In this document: positions 15,982-24,786 of the stretch, one piece after another
Position numbering within the stretch: the first letter of the stretch is position 1
Layout: every line of letters begins with the position of its first letter
Origin: Streptomyces achromogenes
Lineage (GTDB): Bacteria; Actinomycetota; Actinomycetes; Streptomycetales; Streptomycetaceae
Direction of reading: 5' to 3'
NCBI RefSeq assembly: GCF_030816715.1
Contig: NZ_JAUSYH010000001.1
Coordinates: forward strand, 4,588,001 to 4,652,000
Length of the DNA: 64,000 bases
Translations under genes and position numbers: made by a program
Notes under the pieces: model-generated
Database searches by the model: none
Told to the model about the DNA's origin: nothing
Seen by the model: the letters and a program-made list of their open reading frames with translations, nothing else

Positions 15982-16239
15982 TCAGTACCCCAGGTAGGTG
16001 ATCTGGACGACGTGGACACGTTCGCTGCGTACGACGACCTGGTATCTGAACATGCCGCCGGGGACGATGACGTCGCCGCCCTTCGGGTCGACGCCGTTAT
16101 GGACCCGGCCGTGAATGTGGAGGGCTTCGGCGGCTCTGACCAGCTCGTCCGCCTTTCGCTCCACAGCGGCGAGGAAGCCGGCGGGTGCGGTGCCGGCGCT
16201 TTCCTCCGCACCGAAGGCGTACTCCCACTTCCAGCTCAA
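15982..16239 (-). CDS. Putative RelE/ParE-like toxin of a two-gene module
   Basis: An 85-residue protein beginning at TTG 16239, whose TTGA overlaps the stop TGA of the upstream gene by 4-nt geometry, so the two are translationally coupled. The order FLAAVERKADELVRAAEAL (helices), then IVPGGMFRYQVVVRSERVHVVQITYL (antiparallel strands) is the layout of small RelE/ParE-fold toxins. Catalytic residues cannot be assigned. Neighbouring DUF6247 protein would be the antitoxin candidate. An unrelated small basic protein remains possible. Start by overlap, not by a ribosome site. Confidence 0.55.
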   Translation of the reverse strand: MSWKWEYAFGAEESAGTAPAGFLAAVERKADELVRAAEALHIHGRVHNGVDPKGGDVIVPGGMFRYQVVVRSERVHVVQITYLGY

Positions 16240-16583
16240 CCGCGTACTGCCTTCATGGCTTCGTCCAGGACGGCGCGCAGCTCCCGCAGAGCCTCCTGAG
16301 CCATGGCGGGATCTTCGTGCTCCAGCTTGCTCCGTGCCCGCGCGAAGCGGGAGGACAGGTCGGGGCGCCGGGCGATCTCGATGTCCCTGGCCCAGGTGAG
16401 AACCCAGCTCCGCACCGGACTGAGGGTCTGCCACTCCACGGCTTTGGCGAAGGCGTCGTCCTTCGTGGCCTGCATCTCGTCCAGGCGGCCGGGATCGACG
16501 ACGGCGAGAGCCGTGCGCAGGGCGTCGGGAGTCTGCTCGGGACGCGGGATCAGCTCGTGTCCGTGATCGGCCTGAGTGCTCAT
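16236..16583 (-). CDS. DUF6247 family protein, candidate antitoxin partner
   Basis: A 115-residue soluble, helical, charged protein (RTALAVVDPGRLDEMQATKD, then LTWARDIEIARRPDLSSRF, then ALRELRAVLDEAMKAV). I recognise the DUF6247 pattern common in Streptomyces. Its function is unknown. ATG 16583 has GGAGG 7 nt upstream. It overlaps the downstream toxin-like gene at TTGA and follows the HTH/zinc-ribbon gene by 89 nt on the same strand, so the three may be cotranscribed. Confidence 0.72.
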   Translation of the reverse strand: MSTQADHGHELIPRPEQTPDALRTALAVVDPGRLDEMQATKDDAFAKAVEWQTLSPVRSWVLTWARDIEIARRPDLSSRFARARSKLEHEDPAMAQEALRELRAVLDEAMKAVRG

Positions 16584-16672
16584 GGTGTCCTCCACAGGGT
16601 GCCCTGGCCAGGGTATCCAGACGGGGCCGCGGAGGAGCCGGACTGGGAGCTGGGCGGGCCGGGAGAGGCCTG

Positions 16673-17612
16673 TCACGGTCGGCGCTGTTCGGCGGAGGAA
16701 GACTCCTCGATGCCGGCGTCGGGGGCACTGCACCCACCGCCCGCTGACGCGCAGCCCTGGCAATGGCGGGGGTCGGGGCCGCGGTAGCCGAGGTCGCAGG
16801 TGTCGCAGTTCCGCATGGGGTACCGGACGGGCGGTGGCGGCTCCGGGGCGCGGAACGGTGGGAGAGGCGGCAGCTTGGCCGCCAGGCGGTGGGCCAGGAA
16901 GGCGGCGGGCCGGACCAGGGGTTCCAGGGGCAGGTCGCTGGTGAGGGCATGGCGTACGGCGGTGGGGCTGAGGTCGCGCTCCAGCCAGGGCGGCGACACC
17001 GGGGGCGAGGTGCTCGGCGTCGGTGGCGGAGAGGAGGAGGCGGGGGTCGTGGCGGCGGAGGCCGGCGAGGACGTCCGTGGCGGTCTGGAGGAGGGTGGGA
17101 GAGGTGTATGCGGGCTGCGGTACGGCGGCGAGGGCGCGGCGTGCGGGTTTCTGCTGCGAGGCCGCCGCTGCTCGGCGGGCCGGGGGTCTGGGTGCCTCGG
17201 CTGGTGCGCCGCCGTGGCGGCCCGGCTGGTTGCAGGAGACGGTGCGGGTGACGATGCGCCCGCTCTCGGTGCGCTCGCGGGGGCGGCGCAGGTAGCCGTG
17301 GGTCTCCAGTTCGCGCAGGGCGGCGGCGATACGGGTCGTGCCTTCGGGGAAGCGGGCGGCGAGGGTCTTGATGTCGACGCGGGCGCCGGCGGGGAGGGAC
17401 TGGATGTGCACGGCCAGCCCGATGGCGAGTCCCGAGAGGTCGGGGTGCTGCGCGAGGTGGTTGCCGATCACCGTGAAGCGGGTGGTGTGGCGGGTGTTGT
17501 CGTGGACGACGCCGCCGGAGTGCGCTTCCGTGGAGGCGTGACGGGGCGGGTGGTTTTTTCCGCCGGTACGGGACTCGGCGGGCGAGGGCGCGCTAGGGTT
17601 TTGGGTGTCCAT
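16673..17612 (-). pseudogene. Frameshifted helix-turn-helix/zinc-ribbon regulator
   Basis: From ATG 17612 the frame encodes a disordered N terminus, then a winged-helix region (about residues 40-115: TRFTVIGNHLAQHPDLSGLAIGLAVHIQS, LAARFPEGTTRIAAALRELETHGYLRR, and a wing with GRIVTRTVSC). It loses frame near 17000 and continues in another frame as WLERDLSPTAVRHALTSDLP and a terminal Cys cluster (NCDTCDLGY, HCQGC). Deleting one C from the CCCCC run joins both into about 312 residues. The architecture is a widespread Streptomyces DNA-binding protein of unknown target. Either a recent one-base mutation or a sequencing error. Confidence 0.78.
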
Positions 17613-17640
17613 CGGGAAGGTGTTGCTTCCTTGGTGGTCA

Positions 17641-17676
17641 GGCCCTCGCAACGGGATGCCAGTCCCTGCGAGGGCC
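17641..17676. promoter_or_regulatory. Inverted repeat in the leader of the HTH gene
   Basis: GGCCCTCGCA (17641-17650) and TGCGAGGGCC (17667-17676) form a perfect 10-bp stem with a 16-nt loop, 28 bp before ATG 17612. It could be an operator (possibly autoregulatory) or an RNA hairpin. From 17677 to 17862 no gene is seen. Confidence 0.45.
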
Positions 17677-17862
17677 GTCGTATGTTCGGGGGTTGTGCGT
17701 TGTGCTGTGTCGCGCTGAGCGTAGAGCAGGCAACCGGTACCGAATCCAGCTGAGTTGGCGATGTTCACTCGCGAGAGTGAGCGTGTGCCGTGGGCGGGAG
17801 GGGTGGGGCTTGGTGAGGTTTCTTTCCCCCTCGTGTTCCTTGGGGAAGGTCGCCCGAGCCAC

Positions 17863-17984
17863 CGAAGCTTGCCGTTACCCCCGGCACCGTCCATGTTCGC
17901 GACTCCAAGAACATCGAAGGACCTCGCCTGGCGCTCACGCCGGGCGCGTGGGCGGACTTCGTGGCGCGCGCGTCGCAGGACTGA
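17863..17984 (+). pseudogene. DUF397-domain gene fragment
   Basis: The frame ending at TGA 17982 reads LAVTPGTVHVRDSKNIEGPR, then LALTPGAWADFVARASQD, the C-terminal half of DUF397 proteins that accompany XRE regulators in Streptomyces. No start or N-terminal half is present and no XRE gene is next to it, so this is a remnant. Confidence 0.7.
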
Positions 17985-18007
17985 GGAGAACGGCTCGCGG
18001 GGGGCGG

Positions 18008-18505
18008 TCAGGTGTCGTAGGCGCCGTCCCAGGGGGCGGCGAAGGCGAGGCGGTCCGGGTAGAGCTCCGCCCAGGTCTCCGGTTCGCCGTCCTCGTCCTC
18101 GTCCTCGCGGATCACCAGGCCGAACAGGACGTTCTCGTACGTGAGTCGGAAGGGGCGGACGGCGATGTCCGTGTAGGAGCGGCGGGGCAGGCTGCGCAGG
18201 AGGGTGGCGAGGCGGACGCGGGCACGGGTGAGGACCGAGTCGTCGCCGTCCGGGTTGCGCTGCTGCTCGGCCCAGGTGCCGGCGCACCAGATGTCCGAGT
18301 CGCGGTAGTGGCCCCCGGCGTCGAAGGTGTGCAGCACGGTGTAGAGGCGTTTGTGCTCTTCCCAGCCGTCGTCGAGCCGGAAGCCCTGGGGGAAGGCGTA
18401 GGTGACCGACGCGAGGAACTGACCGTCCGCGTACCGCCCGATGGACTCGGTGCGGTGCCTCGGTTCGTAGGCGATCGGAATGACCTCGGGGACTGGGACT
18501 GCCAT
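18008..18505 (-). CDS. Conserved hypothetical protein
   Basis: A 165-residue soluble protein. It has an aromatic- and acid-rich central part (FPQGFRLDDGWEEHKRLYTVLHTFD, YRDSDIWCAGTWAEQ) and a C-terminal domain (IAVRPFRLTYENVLFGLVIRE, then an acidic DEDEDGEPETWAELYPDRLAF loop). I do not recognise a named family. It resembles stand-alone Streptomyces proteins of unknown role. ATG 18505 is chosen because the sequence before it (alternative ATG 18535) has no ribosome site. It lies just after metG in the direction of transcription. Confidence 0.7.
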   Translation of the reverse strand: MAVPVPEVIPIAYEPRHRTESIGRYADGQFLASVTYAFPQGFRLDDGWEEHKRLYTVLHTFDAGGHYRDSDIWCAGTWAEQQRNPDGDDSVLTRARVRLATLLRSLPRRSYTDIAVRPFRLTYENVLFGLVIREDEDEDGEPETWAELYPDRLAFAAPWDGAYDT

Positions 18506-18646
18506 GGCGGAAACCATACGGCTTGGCGAGAACATGCCGAAGAGGGGGAAGTCGCCGTCCGCCTTTTCCTCTACATCTTCTCCGCCACGGCTTCTCTTCC
18601 CGACGCGGGGGGAGCGGCGCGAACGTCCCTCCCCCCGCGCGGTGTG

Positions 18647-20377
18647 TCACTCCTCGGTGCCGCCGAAGCGCTCCTTGTACGCCGCCAGGTCCTCGTCCTG
18701 GAGCTTGGCGAACAGGACCGGCGGGACGGTGAAGGGGGTGCCGGCGGGGACGGAGGCGAGGGTGCGGGCCTCGTCGGCCGTCACCCAGGTCGCCGTGTCG
18801 TCGGCGAGGGAGAAGGCCTCACGCATGATCTTCGCCGTCGCCGGGATGAACGGCTCGGAGACCACGGCGTAGAGGTGGATCAGGTTCATCGCCGTGCGCA
18901 GAGTGAGGGCCGCGCCGTCCTTGTCCGTCTTGATCTCCAGCCACGGGGCCTTCTCCTCCAGGTAGGAGTTGCCCGCCGACCACAGCGCGCGCAGCGCGGC
19001 GGCCGCCTTGCGGAACTGGAGCGCCTCCATCTGCGACTCGTACTCGCCGAGCAGCTCGGCGATCTGCTCCCCGAGCTTCGCCTCCGCCTCGCCGGGCGCG
19101 TTGCCCGCCGGGACCTCGTCGCCGAAGCGCTTCTTCGAGAAGGACAGGACGCGGTTGACGAAGTTGCCCAGGGTGTCGGCGAGGTCCTTGTTCACCGTGG
19201 CCGTGAAGTGCTCCCAGGTGAAGGAGGAGTCGTCCGACTCGGGGGCGTTGGCGATCAGGAAGTAGCGCCAGTAGTCGGCCGGGAGGACGTCGAGCGCCTG
19301 GTCGGTGAAGACGCCGCGCTTCTGGGACGTGGAGAACTTGCCGCCGTAGTACGTCAGCCAGTTGAAGGCCTTGACGTAGTCGACCTTCTTCCACGGCTCG
19401 CGCACGCCCAGCTCGGTGGCCGGGAACATCACCGTGTGGAACGGGACGTTGTCCTTGGCCATGAACTCCGTGTAACGGACCGGGTTCTCGCCGCCGTCGA
19501 CCTCGTACCACCACGACTTCCAGTCGCGGGTCTCACCGGCGGGGGCCGCGTCCGACCACTCCTTCGTCGCGGCGATGTACTCGATCGGGGCGTCGAACCA
19601 GACGTAGAAGACCTTGCCCTCGGCGGCCAGCTCCGGCCATGTGTCGGCCGGGACCGGCACGCCCCAGTCCAGGTCGCGGGTGATGGCGCGGTCGTGCAGG
19701 CCCTCGGTCAGCCACTTGCGGGCGATGGAGGAGGCCAGCTGGGGCCAGTCCGCCTCGTGGCGGGAGACCCACTCCTCGACCTCGTGCTGCAGCTTGGACT
19801 GGAGGAGGAACAGGTGCTTCGTCTCACGGACCTCTAGGTCCGTGGAGCCGGAGATCGCCGAGCGCGGGTCGATCAGGTCCGTCGGGTCCAGGACCCGGGT
19901 GCAGTTCTCGCACTGGTCGCCACGGGCCTTGTCGTAGCCGCAGTGCGGGCAGGTTCCCTCGACATACCGGTCCGGGAGGAAGCGGCCGTCGGCCGGGCTG
20001 TACACCTGGCGGATCGCCCGCTCTTCGATGAAGCCGTTCTCGTTGAGGCGGCGGGCGAAGTGCTGGGTGATCTCGGCGTTCTGCGGGGAGGAGCTGCGGC
20101 CGAAGTAGTCGAAGGCCAGCGCGAAGCCGTCGTAGACGGCCTTCTGGGCGTCGTGCGCCTGCGCGCAGAAGTCGGCCACGGGAATGCCCTGCGCCTTGGC
20201 GGCCAGCTCGGCGGGGGTGCCGTGCTCGTCCGTCGCGCAGATGTAGAGGACGTCGTGGCCGCGCTGGCGGAGGTACCGGGCGTACACGTCCGCCGGGAGC
20301 ATGGACCCCACCATGTTGCCCAGGTGCTTGATTCCGTTGATGTACGGAAGGGCGCTGGTGATGAGGTGTCGAGCCAT
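18647..20377 (-). CDS. metG: Methionine--tRNA ligase
   Basis: Charges initiator and elongator tRNA-Met. A 576-residue class I synthetase. It has the HIGH-like YINGIKHLGNMVGS (about residues 12-25), the connective-peptide zinc knuckle CPHCGYDKARGDQCENC (about 141-157), and the KMSKS-like loop KFSTSQKRG. The alpha-helical anticodon-binding domain contains NFVNRVLSFSKKRFGDEVP. There is no C-terminal EMAP-type dimerisation domain, consistent with its length. ATG 20377 precedes the conserved ARHLITSALPY. The upstream VWA gene ends in a strong terminator, so metG probably has its own promoter within 20378-20458. Confidence 0.97.
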   Translation of the reverse strand: MARHLITSALPYINGIKHLGNMVGSMLPADVYARYLRQRGHDVLYICATDEHGTPAELAAKAQGIPVADFCAQAHDAQKAVYDGFALAFDYFGRSSSPQNAEITQHFARRLNENGFIEERAIRQVYSPADGRFLPDRYVEGTCPHCGYDKARGDQCENCTRVLDPTDLIDPRSAISGSTDLEVRETKHLFLLQSKLQHEVEEWVSRHEADWPQLASSIARKWLTEGLHDRAITRDLDWGVPVPADTWPELAAEGKVFYVWFDAPIEYIAATKEWSDAAPAGETRDWKSWWYEVDGGENPVRYTEFMAKDNVPFHTVMFPATELGVREPWKKVDYVKAFNWLTYYGGKFSTSQKRGVFTDQALDVLPADYWRYFLIANAPESDDSSFTWEHFTATVNKDLADTLGNFVNRVLSFSKKRFGDEVPAGNAPGEAEAKLGEQIAELLGEYESQMEALQFRKAAAALRALWSAGNSYLEEKAPWLEIKTDKDGAALTLRTAMNLIHLYAVVSEPFIPATAKIMREAFSLADDTATWVTADEARTLASVPAGTPFTVPPVLFAKLQDEDLAAYKERFGGTEE

Positions 20378-20458
20378 CGGAGGCTGCTCCCAGTCGGTCG
20401 TTCTTCGGCGGTCGGTCGTCTTATGGCCGTGAACTTGAAATCGTAGCCGACACGGGTG

Positions 20459-20500
20459 GGCCGCCCGCCTCCCGTTTTACGGGGTGGGAGGCGGGCGGCC
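20459..20500 (-). terminator. Terminator of the VWA-domain gene
   Basis: GGCCGCCCGCCTCCC pairs perfectly with GGGAGGCGGGCGGCC (15 bp) around a 12-nt loop, about 60 nt beyond the VWA gene stop. Confidence 0.85.
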
Positions 20501-20560
20501 GGGGGTACGGCGGCCCGGTCGGCCCCTGGTCGGGCGGGCCGGTCGGGCGGGGCGGGCGGG

Positions 20561-22489
20561 TCAGGGGCGCCAGGTGGCCAGGACGCCCTCGTACAGCTCG
20601 GCGTCCGTCAGCTCGCGCGGGGTCGGGCCCGCGTGGAAGAAGGACGTGTTGGGCGTCTTCAGCTTGCGGAGGTAGTCGAAGGCCTTGTTGTCGTGCTCGC
20701 CGAACGCGACGAAGGAGAAGAAGACCGCCGGGTGGTTCTTCGCGGCGTCCGTGAGGGACTGGGTCGCCGGGGTCTTCGCGTCCGGGGCGCCGTCCGTCTG
20801 GAAGACCACCAGGGCGGGGGTGCCCGGGGCTTCCTTCCCGTGGCGGGCGAGGACCTCCTCCACGGCCGCGTGATAGCTGGTACGGCCCATGCGGCCGAGG
20901 CCGGCGTGCAGCTCGTCGATCCTGTTCTCGTGGTCGGCGAGGGTCAGCTCGCCGGTGCCGTCCAGCTCCGTGGAGAAGAAGACCACGGGGACCGTCGCCG
21001 CCGGGTCCAGGTGGGCGGCGAGCGCGAGGGTCTGCTCGGCGAGCGCCTGGGCGGAACCGTCCTTGTAGTACGCGCGCATGCTCGCGGAGCGGTCGAGCAC
21101 GAGGTAGACCTTGGCGCGGGCGTCGGCGAGGCCGACGTTCCCGAGGGCGCTGGCGGCGGCGGTGAACGCGGTGCGGAGGGTTGCGGGGACCTCGGCGGCG
21201 CCGGCCTCGGCCTCGCCTTCGGCCTCGTCGTCCCCACCCGCACCATCCGTGCGGCTCTCGTCGTCGGGTGCGGGTGACTCCTGCGGGGCGTCCTCGCCGT
21301 CGGCGGCCGCAGGCTCGGGGGCGGGTGCGGCTGCCGCCGCGGCGGGCTCGGGGGCGGGCTCGGCGTCCGTCTCCGGTGCGGCGTCCTTGTCCGGGGTGGC
21401 GTGCTTCTCCGGGGCTGTGTCCGCCGCCGGCTCCTCGACGGGCGCGACCTCGGCCGCCGGCTCCGCCTCGGCCCGCTCGGCATCCGCGGCAGCCTCGGGC
21501 TCCGCCTCGGCGGGGACCTCGGCGGCGGGTTCGTCCGCCACTGCCTCCGGCTCGGCGGGGGCCTCGGCGGGGACCTCGGACGTCGGCTCCGCCGGCACCT
21601 CGGACGTCGGCTCCGCCGGCACCTCGGCTTCCTCGGTCGCGTTCTCCGTCGGGGCCTCGGCCTTCGGCTCGGCCTCGGCCTCGTCCGCGGCGGACGGCGT
21701 CGCCACCTCGGGCTCCTCGGCGGACGCGTCCGCCTCGGCCGGGGTGGCGGCGGTGTTCTGCGCCTCGGTCTGGGTCTGGGTCTGGGGCTGCGGCTCGGCC
21801 TCGGGCTCCACGGCGGCGTCCGCCGAAGGCTCCTCGGCGGAGGCATCGGCCTCGGCTTCGTCCGCCTGCGCCTGCGGCTCGGCCTCGGCTTCGTCCGCCT
21901 GCGCCTGCGGCTCGGCCTCTGCCTGCGGCTCGGCCTCTGCCTCCGCCGTCTGCTCCGCCGGGGCTTCGGCCTCGGCGTTCACGTCGGCAGGGGTGTCGGT
22001 CTCGGCGTCGGTGGTCGCTTCGGCCCCGGTCGTGTCGGCGGCCTCGGCAGGTGCCTCGGGCGTACTCACGGCTTCGGACTCGGCAGGCGCCTCGGGCGTG
22101 CCGCCGGCCCCGGGCTTCGTGTCGGCGGATGCCTCGGGCTCTGCCTCGGTGTCGGTGGACGCCTCCGGCTCGGGGGCGGCCTCCGTGGCGGTGTTCTCCT
22201 CGGACCTCGTCGGCTTGGGGACCGTGACGTTGTCGAAGGCCGCCGCCACCAGGTCGTGCTCGTTCGGGGACTCCGTGCGGGGTTCCGGGACCTGGGCCGT
22301 CGGAGTGGGCTCGGAAGAGGGGGAGGGGAGTGTCGGTTCCTGCGCCCGCGTCGGTGTCGACGTCGGCGCGGACGGCTCCGCGGCGGCGGTCTGTTCCTGC
22401 GAAGGAACCTGTTCCGCACCCTCTGCCTCGGCCGTGCGCCCCTTGCGGGACCTGCCGAATGCATTCCGCAGGAGAGTGAGAATGCCCAT
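20561..22489 (-). CDS. VWA-domain protein with a long Ala/Glu/Pro repeat region
   Basis: A 642-residue protein. Residues 1-22 are basic (MGILTLLRNAFGRSRKGR). Residues 25-460 are a low-complexity acidic Ala/Glu/Pro linker with internal repeats such as EAEPQAQADEA and EVPAEPTS. The C-terminal 180 residues are a von Willebrand A domain with the MIDAS motif DRSASM (in KVYLVLDRSASMRAYYKDGSAQ), RTSYHAAVEEVL and VVFQTDGAPDAKTP. The fold resembles TerY/TerF-like VWA proteins of tellurite-resistance type clusters, though no ter gene is adjacent. ATG 22489 follows AAGGG by 7 nt. GC-skewed linker produces long spurious antisense frames. Confidence 0.85.
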   Translation of the reverse strand: MGILTLLRNAFGRSRKGRTAEAEGAEQVPSQEQTAAAEPSAPTSTPTRAQEPTLPSPSSEPTPTAQVPEPRTESPNEHDLVAAAFDNVTVPKPTRSEENTATEAAPEPEASTDTEAEPEASADTKPGAGGTPEAPAESEAVSTPEAPAEAADTTGAEATTDAETDTPADVNAEAEAPAEQTAEAEAEPQAEAEPQAQADEAEAEPQAQADEAEADASAEEPSADAAVEPEAEPQPQTQTQTEAQNTAATPAEADASAEEPEVATPSAADEAEAEPKAEAPTENATEEAEVPAEPTSEVPAEPTSEVPAEAPAEPEAVADEPAAEVPAEAEPEAAADAERAEAEPAAEVAPVEEPAADTAPEKHATPDKDAAPETDAEPAPEPAAAAAAPAPEPAAADGEDAPQESPAPDDESRTDGAGGDDEAEGEAEAGAAEVPATLRTAFTAAASALGNVGLADARAKVYLVLDRSASMRAYYKDGSAQALAEQTLALAAHLDPAATVPVVFFSTELDGTGELTLADHENRIDELHAGLGRMGRTSYHAAVEEVLARHGKEAPGTPALVVFQTDGAPDAKTPATQSLTDAAKNHPAVFFSFVAFGEHDNKAFDYLRKLKTPNTSFFHAGPTPRELTDAELYEGVLATWRP

Positions 22490-22623
22490 TTGCGCAACCC
22501 TTCGCATGAGTTGTAGCCGTCAATCCCTGGCCAGGACGGACACGTAAGGTTAGCGGCCCCTGGTGGTGATCTTGGGCAGGGGTGAGTGTGCGGAATCCCG
22601 GTGTGTCAACACCGCCTCGAAAG

Positions 22624-22690
22624 CCCGCCGTCCCACCGTCCCACCGTCCCCCTGTCCCCCTGTCCCCCTGTCCCGCTGTCCCGCCGTCAC
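22624..22690. repeat. Short C/T-rich tandem repeats
   Basis: Repeats of an 8-bp CCCCCTGT-like unit (CCACCGTC, then CCCCTGTC four times, then variants) lie just after the FUSC stop, between two same-strand genes. They are probably slippage-derived. A similar CCCCTCGT repeat lies between the FUSC start and the hydrolase gene at 24737-24780. Confidence 0.7.
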
Positions 22691-24645
22691 GCGGTGGGTG
22701 AGGCGATGGCCCGTGCCGCCGCGATCTCCTGGCGCAGCGGCTGCAGGACGCTGTCCGGCGGTCCGGTGAGGTCGGTGCGGACCGGATACAGGACCTCCGT
22801 GTCCCGCAGGCCCTCGGCCAGCTCGTCCAGTTGCAGCGTGACCTGGGCGACCTCCTGCCCCGACGGCGGTTCGGCCCCGTGCTTCACGCGGACCCGGGCC
22901 GCGGTCGTCGCGTCCACGATCCGCTCCACCGCGACGACCAGCGGCCACCAGGCGGCCGCCCGCCGTCCGGTCGGCGGCGGCTCGGTCAGCGCGCGCTGGA
23001 ACTCCGTGCGGACGACCGACAGGTCGCGGTAGAGGCGGCGGCGCATGCGGGCGCGGGCGGCGGGGTCGATGTCCGGTCCGAAGGCCGCGTCCGCGTAGCG
23101 GGCGGTGTCGGCGACCGCGTCGGCCAGCTTGTCGCCGACCCTGGTGTGCCAGCTCTCCGGCCAGAGCAGATAGCCGGCGACGAGCGCGATGCCGCAGCCG
23201 ATGAGGGAGTCCGCGAGGCGGGGCAGCAGGAGGGCGGCGCCCTGGTGGTTGAGGGTGTCCGACAGGAGCAGGATCACCGGGGTGATCGCGGCGGTCTGGT
23301 AGCCGTAGCCGCGGGGGGTGAGCGCGGGGATGAGCGGGGCGAGCACGAGCATCACCGGCACGTCCCACCATCCCCTCGGCACCTGGGAGAGCACGGCCGC
23401 CGCGACCACCAGTCCGGCCACCGTGCCCAGTGCCCGCAGCAGCGCCCGGGAGAACACCGAACCGAAGTCGGGCTTCAGGACGAAGGTGATGGTGAGGGCG
23501 ACCCAGTAGGACCGGGCCACCGGGACCGTGGAGACGAGGACCTGGGCCAGCCCGATGCACAGGGCGAGGCGCAGGCCGTAGCGCCAGGACGCGGCGGACA
23601 GGGCGACGTCCCTGGTGGCGCGGGCGGCCCGTGTCCGCAGCCCCGCCGGACGGCCGAGCCGGTCGTCCGTCGCGCCGGCGCCGCCGGGTTCGACGTCGGG
23701 GGCGGCGACCACCTCGGCGGCGTGCCGCAGGGCGTGGTCGACGGCGCGCGAGGTCTCCGAGTCGGGGGCGGGCAGCCGCAGGTCTATCGGGCCGGTGAAG
23801 CCGGTCTCCACCGCCCGCGCGAGGTGCAGCACCGCCTCGGGGACCTCCCGGGGAAGCGGGCGGCCGGCCTGATGGGCCGCGGGAGCCGCCTCCACGACCG
23901 GGGTGACGGCGTTCAGCTGGGCGACCAGCCGGGTCAGTTCGGGGCTGCGGCCGTGGTGGCGGGTGCGGCGGGCCAGGATGAGGTCGTACGACTGGTTCAG
24001 CGACTGGGTGACGGTGTGCCGCGCGTCCTCGTAGGCGTCGGGGACGTCGCTGCCGCAGGCCGCCAGCAGGTCGGCGACGGCGCGGTAGGCGGCGGCGACC
24101 GCGCTGCGTTCGGGAACCCCGGAGCGCAGCGGCCAGGCCAGCAGGGCGAGCAGGAGCACGAGCAGTCCGCCGCCGGTCATCAGCAGGGGCGCAAGCCACC
24201 AGGGGCCGGGCATGGGCAGCCCGGCCCCGACGACGCAGTTGAGCAGGAGCAGCAGTCCGGACACGGACGCCACGGCCCCGATCGTCGAGATCATCCCGGA
24301 GACCAGGGCGACGCCGGTGACGGTGGCCACCGCGGGCCAGCCGAGCCCGTACACGGCGGATCCCAGGGTCACGCCGACCGCGCCGAACAGCTGCGGGATC
24401 GCGATGTTCAGGATCCGCATGCGGTAGGCGTCGGCTGTGTCGCCGATGACTCCGGAGAGGGCGCCCATGGAGGCGAGCACGCCGTACGCGGGCTGTCCCA
24501 CGGCGAGGCCGATCGCCAGCGGCAGGGTCATCGCGAGCGCGGCGCGGGCGACGGCGGGCCGGTTGACGGGGGCCGCCCGCTGCGGCCGGAGGTTCCGCAC
24601 CAGCCAGTCGGGAGGAGTGAGGCCGATGGGGAACTCGCGGGACAT
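22687..24645 (-). CDS. FUSC family membrane protein (aromatic-acid exporter type)
   Basis: A 652-residue integral membrane protein. It has two hydrophobic blocks: residues about 35-180 (VARAALAMTLPLAIGLAVGQPAYG..., ending LLVLLLALLAWPLRSG) and about 350-500 (LRLALCIGLAQVLVSTVPVARSYWVALTITFVLKPDFGSVFSRALLRALGT...). The second carries the FUSC-like consensus YWVALTxxxVLKPDFG. Cytosolic helical regions separate and follow them. Homologues include AaeB/YccS-type putative effluxers of aromatic acids. The substrate is unknown. ATG 24645 fits a leaderless start with CATAAT 6 nt upstream. Confidence 0.85.
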   Translation of the reverse strand: MSREFPIGLTPPDWLVRNLRPQRAAPVNRPAVARAALAMTLPLAIGLAVGQPAYGVLASMGALSGVIGDTADAYRMRILNIAIPQLFGAVGVTLGSAVYGLGWPAVATVTGVALVSGMISTIGAVASVSGLLLLLNCVVGAGLPMPGPWWLAPLLMTGGGLLVLLLALLAWPLRSGVPERSAVAAAYRAVADLLAACGSDVPDAYEDARHTVTQSLNQSYDLILARRTRHHGRSPELTRLVAQLNAVTPVVEAAPAAHQAGRPLPREVPEAVLHLARAVETGFTGPIDLRLPAPDSETSRAVDHALRHAAEVVAAPDVEPGGAGATDDRLGRPAGLRTRAARATRDVALSAASWRYGLRLALCIGLAQVLVSTVPVARSYWVALTITFVLKPDFGSVFSRALLRALGTVAGLVVAAAVLSQVPRGWWDVPVMLVLAPLIPALTPRGYGYQTAAITPVILLLSDTLNHQGAALLLPRLADSLIGCGIALVAGYLLWPESWHTRVGDKLADAVADTARYADAAFGPDIDPAARARMRRRLYRDLSVVRTEFQRALTEPPPTGRRAAAWWPLVVAVERIVDATTAARVRVKHGAEPPSGQEVAQVTLQLDELAEGLRDTEVLYPVRTDLTGPPDSVLQPLRQEIAAARAIASPTA

Positions 24646-24651
24646 GCGCTC

Positions 24652-24657
24652 ATTATG
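24652..24657 (-). promoter_or_regulatory. -10 box for a leaderless FUSC transcript
   Basis: On the reverse strand CATAAT ends 6 nt before ATG 24645 and no ribosome site is visible. Confidence 0.45.
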
Positions 24658-24786
24658 GGCACCCTGTCTCGGTTCGTGAACAGTCCGTCTCGGCTGTCGG
24701 TCGGGACCGTCTCGTCCTGGACCTCTCGGCCTCGTCCCGTCCTCCCCTCCTCCCCTCGTCCCCTCGTCCCCTCGTCCCGGCGGAGG

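Noticed and set aside
17693..19837. 714-residue forward frame opposite metG
   Set aside because: Antisense shadow with no recognisable motif.
21111..22547. Forward Ser/Ala/Gly frame opposite the VWA linker
   Set aside because: Generated by the Ala/Glu codon repeat of the real reverse-strand gene.
22624..22690. CCCCTGTC repeats considered as a CRISPR or origin iteron
   Set aside because: Directly adjoining 8-bp units without spacers, between two ordinary genes.
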